NCBI RefSeq assembly: GCF_001656035.1
Contig: NZ_CP010029.1
Location: 3,718,074-3,782,073 of the forward strand
Reading direction: 5' to 3'
DNA from: Yersinia entomophaga
Lineage (GTDB): Bacteria > Pseudomonadota > Gammaproteobacteria > Enterobacterales > Enterobacteriaceae
DNA: 64,000 bases
Part shown: positions 20,416 to 29,144 of the stretch, one piece after another
Layout: each line of letters starts with the position of its first letter
Numbering within the stretch: position 1 is the first letter of the stretch
Position numbers and translations under genes: made by a program
Notes under the pieces: generated by a model
Database searches by the model: none
Told to the model about the DNA's origin: nothing
The model's input: the letters and a program-made list of their open reading frames with translations, nothing else

Positions 20416-20489
20416 TCGGTTGAGGCTGTTGAGGTGAGATATTCACCAAGCTAATATCAACCGAAACCAGATGCGGTTTTAGATATGAA
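20411..20489 (+). repeat. Direct repeat copy B
   Basis: The copy starts and ends as copy A does. The small stem reads GGTGA-gatat-TCACC, a compensating change on both sides relative to AGTGA/TCACT in copy A. It overlaps the right arm of the 11-bp hairpin. Confidence 0.85.
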
Positions 20490-20521
20490 CTTCTACCATA
20501 ACGCTTTTTAGCCGCGCGATA

Positions 20522-21964
20522 TTAGCTTAGCCCCAGTGCCTTTTTCACACCTATTCCATAGTCTGGATGTACTTGCTCAAACAGCGCTATCTGACGGCGT
20601 TGAATCTCTTCTGGCACCTGCGAAAGTTCCCCAGCAATACGGGTAAACATGCGCTGATGTTCTTCTTCGCTCAACAGGTTAAATAAGGCCCGTGGCTGAC
20701 TAAAATAGTCATCGTCATCGCGGTGATTCCAGTGATCCGCCGCACCGGTCAGCGTCAACGGTGGCTCGCTAAAATCAGGCTGCTCCTGGAATAAACCGAA
20801 GCTGTTCGGCTCATAGGTGGCGGTATTGCTGCTGTTTCCGTCCACGCGCATTGCGCCATCACGATGATAGTTGTGGAACGGGCATTTGGCGCCGTTAACC
20901 GGAATCTGATGGTGATTAACGCCTAAACGGTAACGATGCGCATCGCCGTAGGAGAACAGGCGACCTTGCAGCATTTTGTCTGGAGAGAAGCTAATGCCCG
21001 GAACCACGTTGGCCGGGTTGAACGCCGCTTGCTCCACTTCAGAGAAATAGTTCTCTGGGTTACGGTTCAGTTCGAAATATCCGACGTCAATCAGCGGATA
21101 GTCACCGTGTGGCCAAACTTTGGTTAAATCGAACGGATTGTACGGAACTTCCGAGGCTTCGTGCTCCGGCATAATCTGCACTTGCAGAGTCCAACGAGGG
21201 AAATCACCGCGCTCAATGGCTTCGTACAAATCGCGCTGAGAACTTTCCCGATCGGAACCGATCAGTTTTTCCGCTTCATCATCCATCAGGTTTTCAATGC
21301 CCTGCTGGCAACGGAAATGGAATTTCACCCAATAACGCTCGTTCTGATTGTTGATAAAGCTAAAGGTGTGGCTGCCGAAACCGTGCATATGACGGTAGGA
21401 TTTTGGTAGGCCGCGATCGCTGAAATCGATAGTTAACTGGTGAAGTGATTCAGGAAGCTGAGAGAAGAAATCCCATTTGTAGGTTGGGTTACGCAAGTTG
21501 GTTCGCGGATCGCGTTTGACCACATGGTTCAAATCCGGGAATTTCAACGGGTCGCGCAGATAAAACACCGGCGTATCGTTGCCCACTAAGTCCCAGTTAC
21601 CTTCTTCGGTATAAAACTTCATGGCAAAACCGCGAATATCCCGCTCTGCGTCAGCAGCGCCGCGTTCACCGGCTACCGTTGAAAAACGCACGAACATATC
21701 GGTTTTCTTACCGATCTGAGAGAAAATCTTAGCGCGAGTATACTTGGTTATATCGTGAGTAACGGTAAAGGTACCGTAAGCGCCAGAGCCTTTGGCGTGC
21801 ATCCGGCGCTCAGGGATCACTTCCCGATCAAAGTGAGCTAATTTCTCAAGAAACCAGACATCTTGCAGTAACATCGGGCCGCGAGGGCCTGCGGTCACCA
21901 CGTTATTGTTGTCGACAACGGGTGCGCCTGCTGCCGTAGTTAGTCCTTTCTTTTTGCTCATCAT
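20522..21964 (-). CDS. katA: Monofunctional heme catalase, small-subunit clade
   Basis: The 480-residue protein decomposes hydrogen peroxide. Its length is that of small-subunit (clade 3) catalases. The distal histidine lies at about residue 56 in [12 protein letters not shown], the distal asparagine in [17 protein letters not shown], and the proximal tyrosine ligand in [14 protein letters not shown]. There is no signal peptide, so it is cytoplasmic. It is transcribed divergently from yfaZ and ends facing the composite repeat. It is a stand-alone gene, with no accessory ankyrin-type partner next to it. Confidence 0.96.
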   Translation of the reverse strand: MMSKKKGLTTAAGAPVVDNNNVVTAGPRGPMLLQDVWFLEKLAHFDREVIPERRMHAKGSGAYGTFTVTHDITKYTRAKIFSQIGKKTDMFVRFSTVAGERGAADAERDIRGFAMKFYTEEGNWDLVGNDTPVFYLRDPLKFPDLNHVVKRDPRTNLRNPTYKWDFFSQLPESLHQLTIDFSDRGLPKSYRHMHGFGSHTFSFINNQNERYWVKFHFRCQQGIENLMDDEAEKLIGSDRESSQRDLYEAIERGDFPRWTLQVQIMPEHEASEVPYNPFDLTKVWPHGDYPLIDVGYFELNRNPENYFSEVEQAAFNPANVVPGISFSPDKMLQGRLFSYGDAHRYRLGVNHHQIPVNGAKCPFHNYHRDGAMRVDGNSSNTATYEPNSFGLFQEQPDFSEPPLTLTGAADHWNHRDDDDYFSQPRALFNLLSEEEHQRMFTRIAGELSQVPEEIQRRQIALFEQVHPDYGIGVKKALGLS

Positions 21965-22329
21965 GTTCTCCAGTATCGCTGTTGAATTGACTGCGGGTGT
22001 TGAAATGAGTCTGAGTGAGAGACTCTGTTAAAAATTGGACTTATTGCCAGATGACAAAGAATGACTTTAGCGAATCGCCGCTGACTGTTCTTTGATCCCC
22101 CCACTAGTTGTAGCTGTATAGGTCACCTTCGGCAAATAGATATAGGTTATCGCTGGGATTAAATCTACGGCGGAACGATTCATCGCATTTAGTTACAATC
22201 ATATGAAATGATGAGTTATTTATTCGGTTTTTTCTGGCTTGTTATGGGAAGCTTTTCGGTTAAACTCATGGCGGGAAAGCTCTGTCGGCAAGTTGCGCGG
22301 CAGATAATTGAATAATAACGAGAGATTAT
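21965..22329. other. Divergent intergenic region katA / yfaZ
   Basis: These 365 bp carry both promoters. I see no ORF and no operator that I can assign securely. Confidence 0.6.
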
Positions 22330-22872
22330 ATGAGAAAGACACTTATTGCCTGTGCAGCAAGTTTGCTGTTTGTAGCAGGTTCAGCCAGCGCGATCAGCGT
22401 CACCGCAGAAGCAGGACGTCATTACACTAACCTCGGTGTCGGTATGGGCACCAACAGCGGCGGCCTGGCTGTGAGCGGTAACTGGGCGCGTAGCGACCAC
22501 GACGGTGACATGGGCAGCTTAGGTCTGGGCTTCAACCTGCCAATTGGCCCATTGATGGCGACCATTGGCGGTAAAGGTATCTATATGGCACCTGAAGACG
22601 GTAAAAACGGCGGCGCAATTGCCGTTGGCGGCGGGTTGAGCTATCCGATAACCAAATCATTCACTTTATACGGTGAAGGTTATGTAGCGCCAGAATCCCT
22701 GACCAGTGGGATGAAATCCTACACCGAAGCGAACGCCGGTGTGCGTTGGAGCGTGATTCGCCCGTTGACGGTAGATGTTGGTTATCGTTACATCAATATG
22801 GAAGGGAAAGAAGGCCGTCGGGATAACCGTCTGGCGGATGGCATGTATATCGGTGCCGGTCTAAACTTCTGA
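22330..22872 (+). CDS. yfaZ: YfaZ-family outer membrane protein
   Basis: The 180-residue protein has a Sec signal peptide (about residues 1-21, cut after ASA). A glycine-rich, alternating hydrophobic beta-strand pattern ends in the aromatic residue F (GMYIGAGLNF), as expected of a small outer-membrane beta-barrel. It matches the YfaZ family of E. coli, which neighbours yfaY there; here tyrP separates the two. GAGA precedes the ATG, and a strong terminator follows the stop. Confidence 0.88.
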   Translation: MRKTLIACAASLLFVAGSASAISVTAEAGRHYTNLGVGMGTNSGGLAVSGNWARSDHDGDMGSLGLGFNLPIGPLMATIGGKGIYMAPEDGKNGGAIAVGGGLSYPITKSFTLYGEGYVAPESLTSGMKSYTEANAGVRWSVIRPLTVDVGYRYINMEGKEGRRDNRLADGMYIGAGLNF

Positions 22873-22894
22873 TTTCATGCGTTGAAAACAAAAC

Positions 22895-22928
22895 GGGCGC
22901 TGGGTGTGATACCCGCGCCCATTTTTTT
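22895..22928 (+). terminator. Rho-independent terminator of yfaZ
   Basis: A GC-rich stem (22895-22905 with 22911-22920, one bulged base) is followed by T7 at 22922-22928. Confidence 0.88.
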
Positions 22929-22970
22929 ATGTAGAGATACTCGGTTTCTATGTGGAGATACTAGGTATAA
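22929..22970. repeat. Two tandem 21-bp imperfect repeats
   Basis: ATGTAGAGATACTCGGTTTCT is followed at once by ATGTGGAGATACTAGGTATAA. The pair fills the space between the yfaZ terminator and the 3' end of tyrP. Confidence 0.6.
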
Positions 22971-22989
22971 AACCTGTTATTTCAGTGTA

Positions 22990-24201
22990 TTAACCCACTG
23001 CGGGTAATACCCCGGCGACAATACCGACCTGAATCGCAATCACGGTTACACCGCAGGTAAATACCAGTGCCAGAGCTGGTTTACCGCCCCAAACACGATA
23101 GTTTTTACCCTGATGCATCTGGCGCGCTTTCCAGGCCAGTAACGAAGGCAAAATCAGCGCCAGCACCGATAGGGCAACGGCGGCAAAGCCCAGCGCCATG
23201 ACAAATCCGCGTGGGTAAAACAGGGCGAACAGCAGCGGTGGTAGGAAGGTTATTACGCCGGTTTGCAGTCGACCGCGCACCGTATTACGACGCTTAAATA
23301 AATCTGCCAGATAATCGAATAACCCTAAGGCTACGCCGAGGAATGAGGTCGCCAGCGCCAGGTCGGCAAACAGGTGTACCGCCAGTTCAACGTGTGGTGA
23401 GGCGACGACTTCACGCACGGCCTGTAATAAACCGTTCAGACCGGCCTGCTGCGCCAGAATACCGACAAAGGTATGAGAAGAAATCGCGCCCAGCGTCGCT
23501 AATTGCCAGAAAATATAAGCGATTAATGGAATGGCGCTGCCGATGATAAACACCCAGCGCAGTTTGCGAATATTACCGCCCATATAATTGACGATACTTG
23601 GTACGCTGCCGTGGAAGCCGAAAGAGGTGAAAATCACCGGAATGGCAGACAGCGCCAGCCCTTGCTCCAAGGGTAAGGTCAGCAGGTTGGCTTTTTCCAC
23701 GTGCGGCATCATTAATGCCAGCATTACCACGAGGAAAATAATTTTCGCGCTGAATAAAATTCGGTTAAATAAATCGACTGAATGGGTGCCAATGCACACA
23801 ACTCCACCGGCTATCAACGTGAATAGCAGTACGCCGAGATAGGTCGGGAAGCTCTGCTCTGTCCATTGGCTGATACTGGTTGCCAAAAGCTCACCGGCGC
23901 CGCTGATATAGGCAGAGGTCAAGGCGTACATCAAAAACATCATGCTAAAGCCGGTTAACCACTGACCACGGCTGCCTAGATAGCGTTTGGCCAAAGTGCC
24001 CAGACCGGTATCAGCCGCTTCGTGTTGATATACTTCAACCAATAATAATGCGGTGTAGCACATCAATAGCCAAAGGGAGACCAGAAGGGTCAAGGTTACG
24101 CTGAAACCCACGCCAGCGGCAGCAAGCGGCATCGCCAGCATCCCTGCACCAATTGTGGTTCCCGCCACGATAAAAATACTGCCAAGAGTGCGATTCTTCA
24201 C
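22990..24201 (-). CDS. tyrP: Tyrosine-specific proton symporter
   Basis: This is a 403-residue, 11-segment inner-membrane transporter of the aromatic amino acid permease (HAAAP) family, very close to E. coli TyrP throughout ([69 protein letters not shown]). An ATG further upstream (24276) is open, but the GTG at 24201 gives exactly the E. coli length and is preceded by GAGGAA (24205-24210 on the complement). Two TyrR boxes upstream support tyrosine regulation. Confidence 0.95.
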   Translation of the reverse strand: MKNRTLGSIFIVAGTTIGAGMLAMPLAAAGVGFSVTLTLLVSLWLLMCYTALLLVEVYQHEAADTGLGTLAKRYLGSRGQWLTGFSMMFLMYALTSAYISGAGELLATSISQWTEQSFPTYLGVLLFTLIAGGVVCIGTHSVDLFNRILFSAKIIFLVVMLALMMPHVEKANLLTLPLEQGLALSAIPVIFTSFGFHGSVPSIVNYMGGNIRKLRWVFIIGSAIPLIAYIFWQLATLGAISSHTFVGILAQQAGLNGLLQAVREVVASPHVELAVHLFADLALATSFLGVALGLFDYLADLFKRRNTVRGRLQTGVITFLPPLLFALFYPRGFVMALGFAAVALSVLALILPSLLAWKARQMHQGKNYRVWGGKPALALVFTCGVTVIAIQVGIVAGVLPAVG

Positions 24202-24247
24202 GCTTTCCTCTGCTAACCGACATTTTATTGAAATTATTGAGTGCAGC

Positions 24248-24276
24248 AGAGTAGATGATCCCATTAATTCTGTCAA
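24248..24276 (-). promoter_or_regulatory. tyrP promoter
   Basis: On the minus strand a perfect -35 TTGACA (24276-24271) lies 17 bp from a weak -10 TACTCT (24253-24248). The -35 overlaps the weaker TyrR box, as in E. coli tyrP, where TyrR with tyrosine represses by covering the -35. Confidence 0.6.
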
Positions 24277-24311
24277 ATCGACGTTACAACTGATGTAAAA
24301 TTATGTTTACA
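24271..24311 (-). promoter_or_regulatory. Tandem TyrR boxes upstream of tyrP
   Basis: TGTAAA-ATTATG-TTTACA at 24294-24311 is a perfect match to the TyrR consensus TGTAAA-N6-TTTACA. TGTCAA-ATCGAC-GTTACA at 24271-24288 is a weaker box (10 of 12) centred 23 bp closer to the gene and overlapping the -35. This strong-plus-weak arrangement is the known control of tyrP in E. coli. Confidence 0.88.
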
Positions 24312-24439
24312 CTCGGTTGTTGTTTGATTTATCAGGTTTTATTTTAAAGTTGTTGCGGGCGCGGTGGAAAGAGTAGAAAAGATTGTGTTTCACCGAGGCT
24401 GTTCTTAAAGTGTGAGTAAGGGAATTTGCGGAGAGAAAA

Positions 24440-25633
24440 ATGCTGAGAATTGAGATGTTAAGCACCGGCGATGAAGTATTGCACGGGCAAATCGTGGACA
24501 CCAACGCCGCCTGGTTGGCGGACTATCTGTTTACTCAAGGATTGCCGATGAGCAGCCGGGAAACGGTAGGTGACGATTTGGAAGCGCTCATCGCCGTACT
24601 GCTAGAACGCAGCCATGTAGCCGATGTTCTGATCGTCAACGGCGGGTTGGGGCCGACCAGCGACGATTTAAGCGCGATGGCGGCAGCACGAGCCTGCGGG
24701 GTGGAACTGATCGAACATCCACAGTGGATTGCCCGTATGGAAGCGTTTTTCGCCGAGCGCGGAAGAGTGATGTCCGCCACTAATCGCAAACAGGCACACA
24801 TACCGGCCAACGCTGAAATGCTGGATAACCCCGTGGGAACTGCCTGCGGTTTTGCGTTCCAACTGAATAAATGTCAGATGTTTTTCACTCCGGGCGTGCC
24901 TTCTGAATTCAAAGTGATGGTGGAGCAGCAGATTGTGCCGCGTTTACGGGAAAGTTTTCCGCAGATTGCGCCACCGCTTTGTTTACGTATGACCACTTTT
25001 GGCCGTTCGGAAAGCGATTTGGCGATGGAGCTAGACCCGCTGCCGCTGCCGGAAGGCGCGGTGCTAGGTTATCGTTCTTCCGCCCCTATTATTGAGCTGA
25101 AACTGACCGGCCCGGCTTCACAGCGTTCGGCGATGGAAGAAGTCTGGCAGCAGGTGCGTCAGGTGGCCGGTGAAAGCCTGATTTATGAAGGCACAGAGGG
25201 ATTACCCGCGTTGGTTGCCGGGCAGTTGAATCAGCGCGGATTAACGCTGGCGCTCAGTGAGCAATTTACCGGCGGGCTGATCAATTTACAGCTACAAAGC
25301 GTGCAGGCACCTTTAGCCGGTGGGGAATTGCTGCCGTTATCCTGTGTGGAAACTTTGCCTGAGCTTGCCGCCCGCGCTCAGTCGTTGGCTGCCCTGTGCG
25401 GTGCGCCGTTGGTATTGGCGGTTAGCGCAATGAAAGGTGAAAATCTTAGCGTAGCCTTACATACGCCAAACGGTACTTTCGGACAGACGGTTCGCTCTCA
25501 GGCCAGCCGTCACGGGTTAAGAATTCGACAGGAAACGAGCGCGATGCTCGGCCTGGAAATGCTGCGTCGCTGGCTGGCAGGAGGCAAAGTCTGCGGTCAG
25601 CACGGCTGGCTGACGGTGATTGAAATGCTGTGA
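24440..25633 (+). CDS. yfaY: CinA-like protein YfaY, degenerate NMN-deamidase domain
   Basis: The 397-residue protein has an N-terminal molybdopterin-binding (MoCF) domain, about residues 1-170, with STGDEVLHGQIVDTNAAWLA and NGGLGPTSDDLSA. A C-terminal CinA domain begins near residue 255. The catalytic ESCTGG motif of active NMN deamidases (PncC) reads EQFTGG here, so the nucleophilic serine and the cysteine are lost. The protein is probably inactive as a deamidase, as noted for enterobacterial YfaY. It is divergent from tyrP and ends at a bidirectional terminator. Confidence 0.88.
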   Translation: MLRIEMLSTGDEVLHGQIVDTNAAWLADYLFTQGLPMSSRETVGDDLEALIAVLLERSHVADVLIVNGGLGPTSDDLSAMAAARACGVELIEHPQWIARMEAFFAERGRVMSATNRKQAHIPANAEMLDNPVGTACGFAFQLNKCQMFFTPGVPSEFKVMVEQQIVPRLRESFPQIAPPLCLRMTTFGRSESDLAMELDPLPLPEGAVLGYRSSAPIIELKLTGPASQRSAMEEVWQQVRQVAGESLIYEGTEGLPALVAGQLNQRGLTLALSEQFTGGLINLQLQSVQAPLAGGELLPLSCVETLPELAARAQSLAALCGAPLVLAVSAMKGENLSVALHTPNGTFGQTVRSQASRHGLRIRQETSAMLGLEMLRRWLAGGKVCGQHGWLTVIEML

Positions 25634-25651
25634 TATCACGGCGCAAATAAA

Positions 25652-25685
25652 AAAGCAGACAGTGCCATCACTCTGTCTGCTTTTT
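25652..25685. terminator. Bidirectional terminator between yfaY and eco
   Basis: An 11-bp stem (25652-25662 with 25673-25683) is flanked by an A run on the left and T5 on the right. It can serve yfaY on the plus strand and eco on the minus strand. Confidence 0.88.
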
Positions 25686-25718
25686 ATCTATTTCGTCGAT
25701 TTTTATTGCCGCCGCGGA

Positions 25719-26222
25719 TTATTTTTCCTGCGCGCTGTGTACTTCTTTACTGGCTTCCCACAGACGATATTTCACTTCCACGCCTTGAGGCACGTATACC
25801 ACGATTGGCAGGCGGCTGTTATAACGCTGCATGGTATTGTTACCCAGATTGGCGGTAACAAATGCCGGATGTTTAGCGCTTTCTGGACAGGCCATCTGGG
25901 TTGATAAAACTCCGGAGATTTCATTCATTACCAGATAGTCGTAACCCCAGCCATCCAGAGTATGGGATTCTAACTTGCCGCCCAACATATGGTGGTTACA
26001 GTCAATTTCCAGATTTTTGCCAATCAACAATTCAACTTTAAAGCGATCTTCATCTGGCCGCTGCGGCAGATAAATAACCTGGCGGCTCATACCTGTTTCA
26101 GCGGCTGGGAAGGGCGCGATTTTTTCCAGCGGCTGCTGTTCTGGTGCCGTATTGTCTGCGGCGATAGCTCCGGCGGAGGCGGCAAGCAGTAAACCGGCGA
26201 TCAGGGAAAATGTTTTATTCAT
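25719..26222 (-). CDS. eco: Ecotin, periplasmic serine protease inhibitor
   Basis: The 167-residue protein has a Sec signal peptide (cut near AIA, residue 21). The mature protein follows E. coli ecotin: [13 protein letters not shown], the disulfide cysteines at about residues 75 and 112, the reactive-site loop STQMACPE with methionine (about residue 110) at P1, and the C-terminal EVKYRLWEA dimerisation segment. It inhibits a wide range of trypsin-fold proteases, including neutrophil elastase. It is a single-gene unit. Confidence 0.95.
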   Translation of the reverse strand: MNKTFSLIAGLLLAASAGAIAADNTAPEQQPLEKIAPFPAAETGMSRQVIYLPQRPDEDRFKVELLIGKNLEIDCNHHMLGGKLESHTLDGWGYDYLVMNEISGVLSTQMACPESAKHPAFVTANLGNNTMQRYNSRLPIVVYVPQGVEVKYRLWEASKEVHSAQEK

Positions 26223-26539
26223 ATTGATTTCTCCTTGCGATTAATGCCGATAATTTTAACACAAAAGTATCATAAGGTTAGTATATGCAATTGGCTATAA
26301 TCATATTATTCATAGATGATTATAGCCCTGATTTTTTGTTAAAATGCTGAATATAATTTTACAATGCTCGTTTTATAAAATGAAAAACTAAATTTTGTCT
26401 TATTATACCTCCTCATAGTACAAGGTATGTATGTGCCCAATGATTCCAAGGGTACGTGATTCCATATTTCTATTCATTATTGTTAATGAATGAATATTTT
26501 TTATATATTGATTTACTGTAATTGTAATAAGGAGAGGCT
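26223..26539 (+). other. AT-rich region upstream of the RhoGAP-like gene
   Basis: These 317 bp lie between the divergent eco and the RhoGAP-like gene and must hold both promoters. Apart from the terminator-like hairpin at 26293-26337, no feature could be assigned. The sequence is markedly AT-rich. Confidence 0.6.
26293..26337 (+). terminator. Terminator-like hairpin with no obvious upstream gene
   Basis: GGCTATAATCAT (26293-26304) and ATGATTATAGCC (26316-26327) form a perfect 12-bp stem with an 11-nt loop. T6 follows at 26332-26337. No plus-strand gene precedes it (eco is divergent). It could be a leader attenuator of the next gene, the end of a short RNA, or a remnant. Confidence 0.55.
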
Positions 26540-27496
26540 ATGAATGTTGGTATGACATCAGGCGTTTATCAGATTAATAATTCAATGGAAAACGTCGCTG
26601 AAATTAAACGTGGTTCTCAGTTCACTCATTCGTTGGCTAAACTTTTAACTAAAGTAAAAAATGTCTACATTTCACTTGTTACCTCGGTGAGGTCATCAGC
26701 AGTATCGAAAGGGGAAGATAAAACTTCCCCTGAAGTGAAATCAGAAGGACGGTTACAAAAATTGCTAACCGGAATTAAACAATTATTTGGCTCTTTATCC
26801 ACATCCTTTAATATCGACAAATCAAAATCATCAGCAGCGAGTTTTACGTTACACAGTCTATTTGATATTAAGGAGGTAGAGCGCGGCGATGGGATTGAAA
26901 AACTTTGTAAAAAAATAAAAGAGACTGCAAAGCATGAAGATATTCTTACTATGTTTAGGACGTCACCGTCGAGCGATGATGCACAAGAAATAAAACAAAA
27001 AAGGTTTGGCTTCGAACAATTTTGTTCAAGTCAGAATTGTACTCCTGAGGTTTTGTCCTCAATTTTCAAAAAAGAGATGAGTCATCTTTTGCCTAAATTA
27101 GATAATAATGATTTTAAGCGTCTTCCTGATATTCATCCCGAAAATAAACAAACGCTTGATGATTGCAAAAACGCGGTACGGAATGTCTTGATAGAGAAAA
27201 TTAATCAGATGCCTGCGGATAAAATAAAACTTGTGGTTATGATGCTCAATACGCTAGCAGAAGTTAAAAAAGTGGCAATAGATAAAGAGGACCATACTCT
27301 AAGAGACATCAATGGACTTAACCGCTATGTGATTCCCCATTTGATTGGTGATGATCTTGAATCTCGCTATTTAGAAAAAATACCCGGTACCAATAAGATG
27401 ATGAAAGATGATATTGAAGCTAAGTTAACTACGCCATTTAATCACTGGCAACATCTATCTATAGCGCAATCTGGTTACGTACAGGTATTTAACTGA
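26540..27496 (+). CDS. Putative RhoGAP-domain protein, candidate secreted effector
   Basis: The 318-residue soluble protein is AT-rich compared with its neighbours and has a strong AAGGAG ribosome-binding site. Residues about 102-285 read like a eukaryotic-type RhoGAP domain. LHSLFD followed by GIEKLCKKI matches the start. EDILTMFRTSPSS matches the arginine-finger loop (usual EGIFRxSGS), with R140 as the finger. FKKEMSHLLPKL matches the LKLYLRELPEPL helix, and a long helix is followed by DINGLNRYVIPHLIG in place of NLAxVFGPxLL. The N-terminal 100 residues are polar and contain an internal duplication: LAKLLTKVKNVYISLVTS (32-49) and LQKLLTGIKQLFGSLSTS (72-89). There is no Sec signal or membrane segment. 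A type III-style effector acting on host Rho GTPases is inference; no secretion genes or chaperone lie nearby. Confidence 0.6.
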   Translation: MNVGMTSGVYQINNSMENVAEIKRGSQFTHSLAKLLTKVKNVYISLVTSVRSSAVSKGEDKTSPEVKSEGRLQKLLTGIKQLFGSLSTSFNIDKSKSSAASFTLHSLFDIKEVERGDGIEKLCKKIKETAKHEDILTMFRTSPSSDDAQEIKQKRFGFEQFCSSQNCTPEVLSSIFKKEMSHLLPKLDNNDFKRLPDIHPENKQTLDDCKNAVRNVLIEKINQMPADKIKLVVMMLNTLAEVKKVAIDKEDHTLRDINGLNRYVIPHLIGDDLESRYLEKIPGTNKMMKDDIEAKLTTPFNHWQHLSIAQSGYVQVFN

Positions 27497-27525
27497 GATA
27501 AAAGTTGGGTGGTGATATGTTTAAT

Positions 27526-27549
27526 AAAAAACCGCGCTAGGGGCGCGGT
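27526..27549 (-). terminator. Rho-independent terminator of nrdA-nrdB-yfaE
   Basis: On the minus strand a 7-bp GC stem (ACCGCGC/GCGCGGT, 27549-27543 with 27537-27531) is followed by a run of T, seen on the plus strand as the A-tract before 27531. It ends the nrd operon rather than the plus-strand RhoGAP-like gene. Confidence 0.85.
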
Positions 27550-27601
27550 CATCAGTAGTTTACTTTGTTTTATCTGTCTGCCTGAAAAAGTGCGTTGCAG
27601 A

Positions 27602-27862
27602 CTAAATTTCCAGCTCAATATCACCCACCGGTTGGCAGCAGCAGGGGAGAATTTCCCCGTCTTGTACAAAGGCCAGCGGTTGCTGGGCGTAGCAAACTTC
27701 GCCTTTTAGCAAACGGATACGACAAGAACCGCAATAGCCCGAGCGGCATTGGTATTCGACCTGAATCTGATGCTGCTCCAGCACTTCCAACAGGTTGGAT
27801 TCATTATCGGGATAGGGCAACTGCGTACCTGAAGTACGCAGATTGATAATAGATTTTTCCAT
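27602..27862 (-). CDS. yfaE: 2Fe-2S ferredoxin for NrdB diferric-tyrosyl cofactor maintenance
   Basis: The 86-residue ferredoxin has the plant-type cluster motif CRSGYCGSCR and a fourth cysteine in LPCCCQP. In E. coli YfaE delivers electrons to rebuild the diferric-tyrosyl radical of NrdB. The start at 27862 lies four bases after the nrdB stop and gives the family length; an ATG at 27883 overlaps nrdB. It is the last gene of the operon. Confidence 0.93.
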   Translation of the reverse strand: MEKSIINLRTSGTQLPYPDNESNLLEVLEQHQIQVEYQCRSGYCGSCRIRLLKGEVCYAQQPLAFVQDGEILPCCCQPVGDIELEI

Positions 27863-27866
27863 GCAA

Positions 27867-28997
27867 TTAAAGCTGGAAATCACTCAAATCGTCGGCGCTG
27901 ACTTCGGAATCAATCTGACCGACCAGATAGGAGCTAACTTCCACTTCCTGCGGGGCAACCTGCACGTTGTCTGACACTAACCAGGAGTTAATCCATGGAA
28001 TCGGGTTGGTGCGGGTTTTAAACGGAATGCCTAAACCTACGGCCTGCATACGGATATTGGTGATGTATTCCACGTATTGGCACAGAATATCTTTATTCAG
28101 GCCGATCATCGAACCGTCGCGGAACAGGTATTCTGCCCATTCTTTTTCTTGCTGCGCGGCTAGTACGAATAGGTCGTAACACTGTTGCTGACATTCTTCG
28201 GCAATTTCAGCCATTTCCGGATCGTCTGCACCGGAGCGCATCAGGTTAAGAATATGTTGAGTGCCGGTCAGATGCAGAGCTTCGTCGCGGGCAATCATTT
28301 TGATGATCTTGGCATTGCCTTCCATCAGTTCGCGCTCGGCGAAGGCGAAAGAACAGGCGAAGCTAACGTAGAAGCGAATCGCTTCCAGCGCATTGACGCT
28401 CATCAGGCACAGATACAGCTGCTTTTTCAGCTCGCGCAGGTTAACGACCACGGTTTTACCGTTGACCTGATGGGTGCCTTCCCCCAGTAAATGGTAATAG
28501 CTGGTCATTTCAATCAGATCATCGTAATAAGCCGAAATATCTTTAGCGCGTTTCAGAATTTCTTCATTTGTCACGATATCGTCAAATACCACCGCCGGAT
28601 CGTTCACGATATTGCGAATAATATGGGTGTAAGAACGAGAGTGAATCGTTTCCGAGAACGACCAGGTTTCTACCCAGGTTTCCAGTTCAGGAATGGAAAT
28701 CAGCGGCAATAAAGCCACGTTCGGGCTACGACCTTGAATGGAATCCAGCAGCGTTTGATATTTCAGATTGCTGATAAAAATGTGTTTTTCGTGTTCCGGC
28801 AACGCGTTGTAATCGATGCGATCGCGGGAAACGTCAATTTCTTCAGGGCGCCAGAAGAAAGAAAGTTGCTTTTCAATCAGCTTCTCGAAAATTGGGTGTT
28901 TCTGTTGGTCGAAACGTGCCACGTTAACGGACTGACCAAGAAACATGGGTTCGAGTAACTGGTTGTTTTTGTTCTGAGAAAAAGTGGTATAGGCCAT
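27867..28997 (-). CDS. nrdB: Ribonucleoside-diphosphate reductase class Ia, beta subunit
   Basis: The 376-residue radical-generating subunit has [14 protein letters not shown] with the radical tyrosine, iron-ligand segments (including [12 protein letters not shown]) and the C-terminal tail ending DLSDFQL that docks on NrdA. All match E. coli NrdB. It follows nrdA after 147 bp and is coupled to yfaE. Confidence 0.97.
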   Translation of the reverse strand: MAYTTFSQNKNNQLLEPMFLGQSVNVARFDQQKHPIFEKLIEKQLSFFWRPEEIDVSRDRIDYNALPEHEKHIFISNLKYQTLLDSIQGRSPNVALLPLISIPELETWVETWSFSETIHSRSYTHIIRNIVNDPAVVFDDIVTNEEILKRAKDISAYYDDLIEMTSYYHLLGEGTHQVNGKTVVVNLRELKKQLYLCLMSVNALEAIRFYVSFACSFAFAERELMEGNAKIIKMIARDEALHLTGTQHILNLMRSGADDPEMAEIAEECQQQCYDLFVLAAQQEKEWAEYLFRDGSMIGLNKDILCQYVEYITNIRMQAVGLGIPFKTRTNPIPWINSWLVSDNVQVAPQEVEVSSYLVGQIDSEVSADDLSDFQL

Positions 28998-29144
28998 GAT
29001 GTCCTCGAGGATATCGCAAAAGGCAAAAAGAAATGGCCCTCAGGATGACTCGATTTTTGCGCGGCCGAAACGGCAGGGCGCAAAATGATCAACCGCCAGC
29101 CAATCGCTGAATGGATTGTCCGGCGGGAGGGCCTTAACTAAAAA

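Larger units (their letters stand above)
19801..20489. repeat. Composite non-coding repeat element between menE and katA
   Basis: The 19766-20521 gap has no believable gene. Frames at 19775-20173 and 20016-20231 lack ribosome-binding sites and change composition midway. Instead it is built of repeats. Two ~24-bp copies of CAAGATTG(G)AG..GGTTTCG..AAG lie at 19801-19824 and 19963-19987. A 77/79-bp direct repeat lies at 19845-19921 and 20411-20489. A GC-rich core (about 19990-20235) carries a 10-bp inverted repeat CCGAGCAGGG/CCCTGCTCGG (20026-20035, 20197-20206), and there is an 11-bp perfect hairpin at 20388-20415. The AT-rich flanks against a GC-rich core suggest an inserted, possibly structured element. 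I cannot name a family. Confidence 0.7.
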
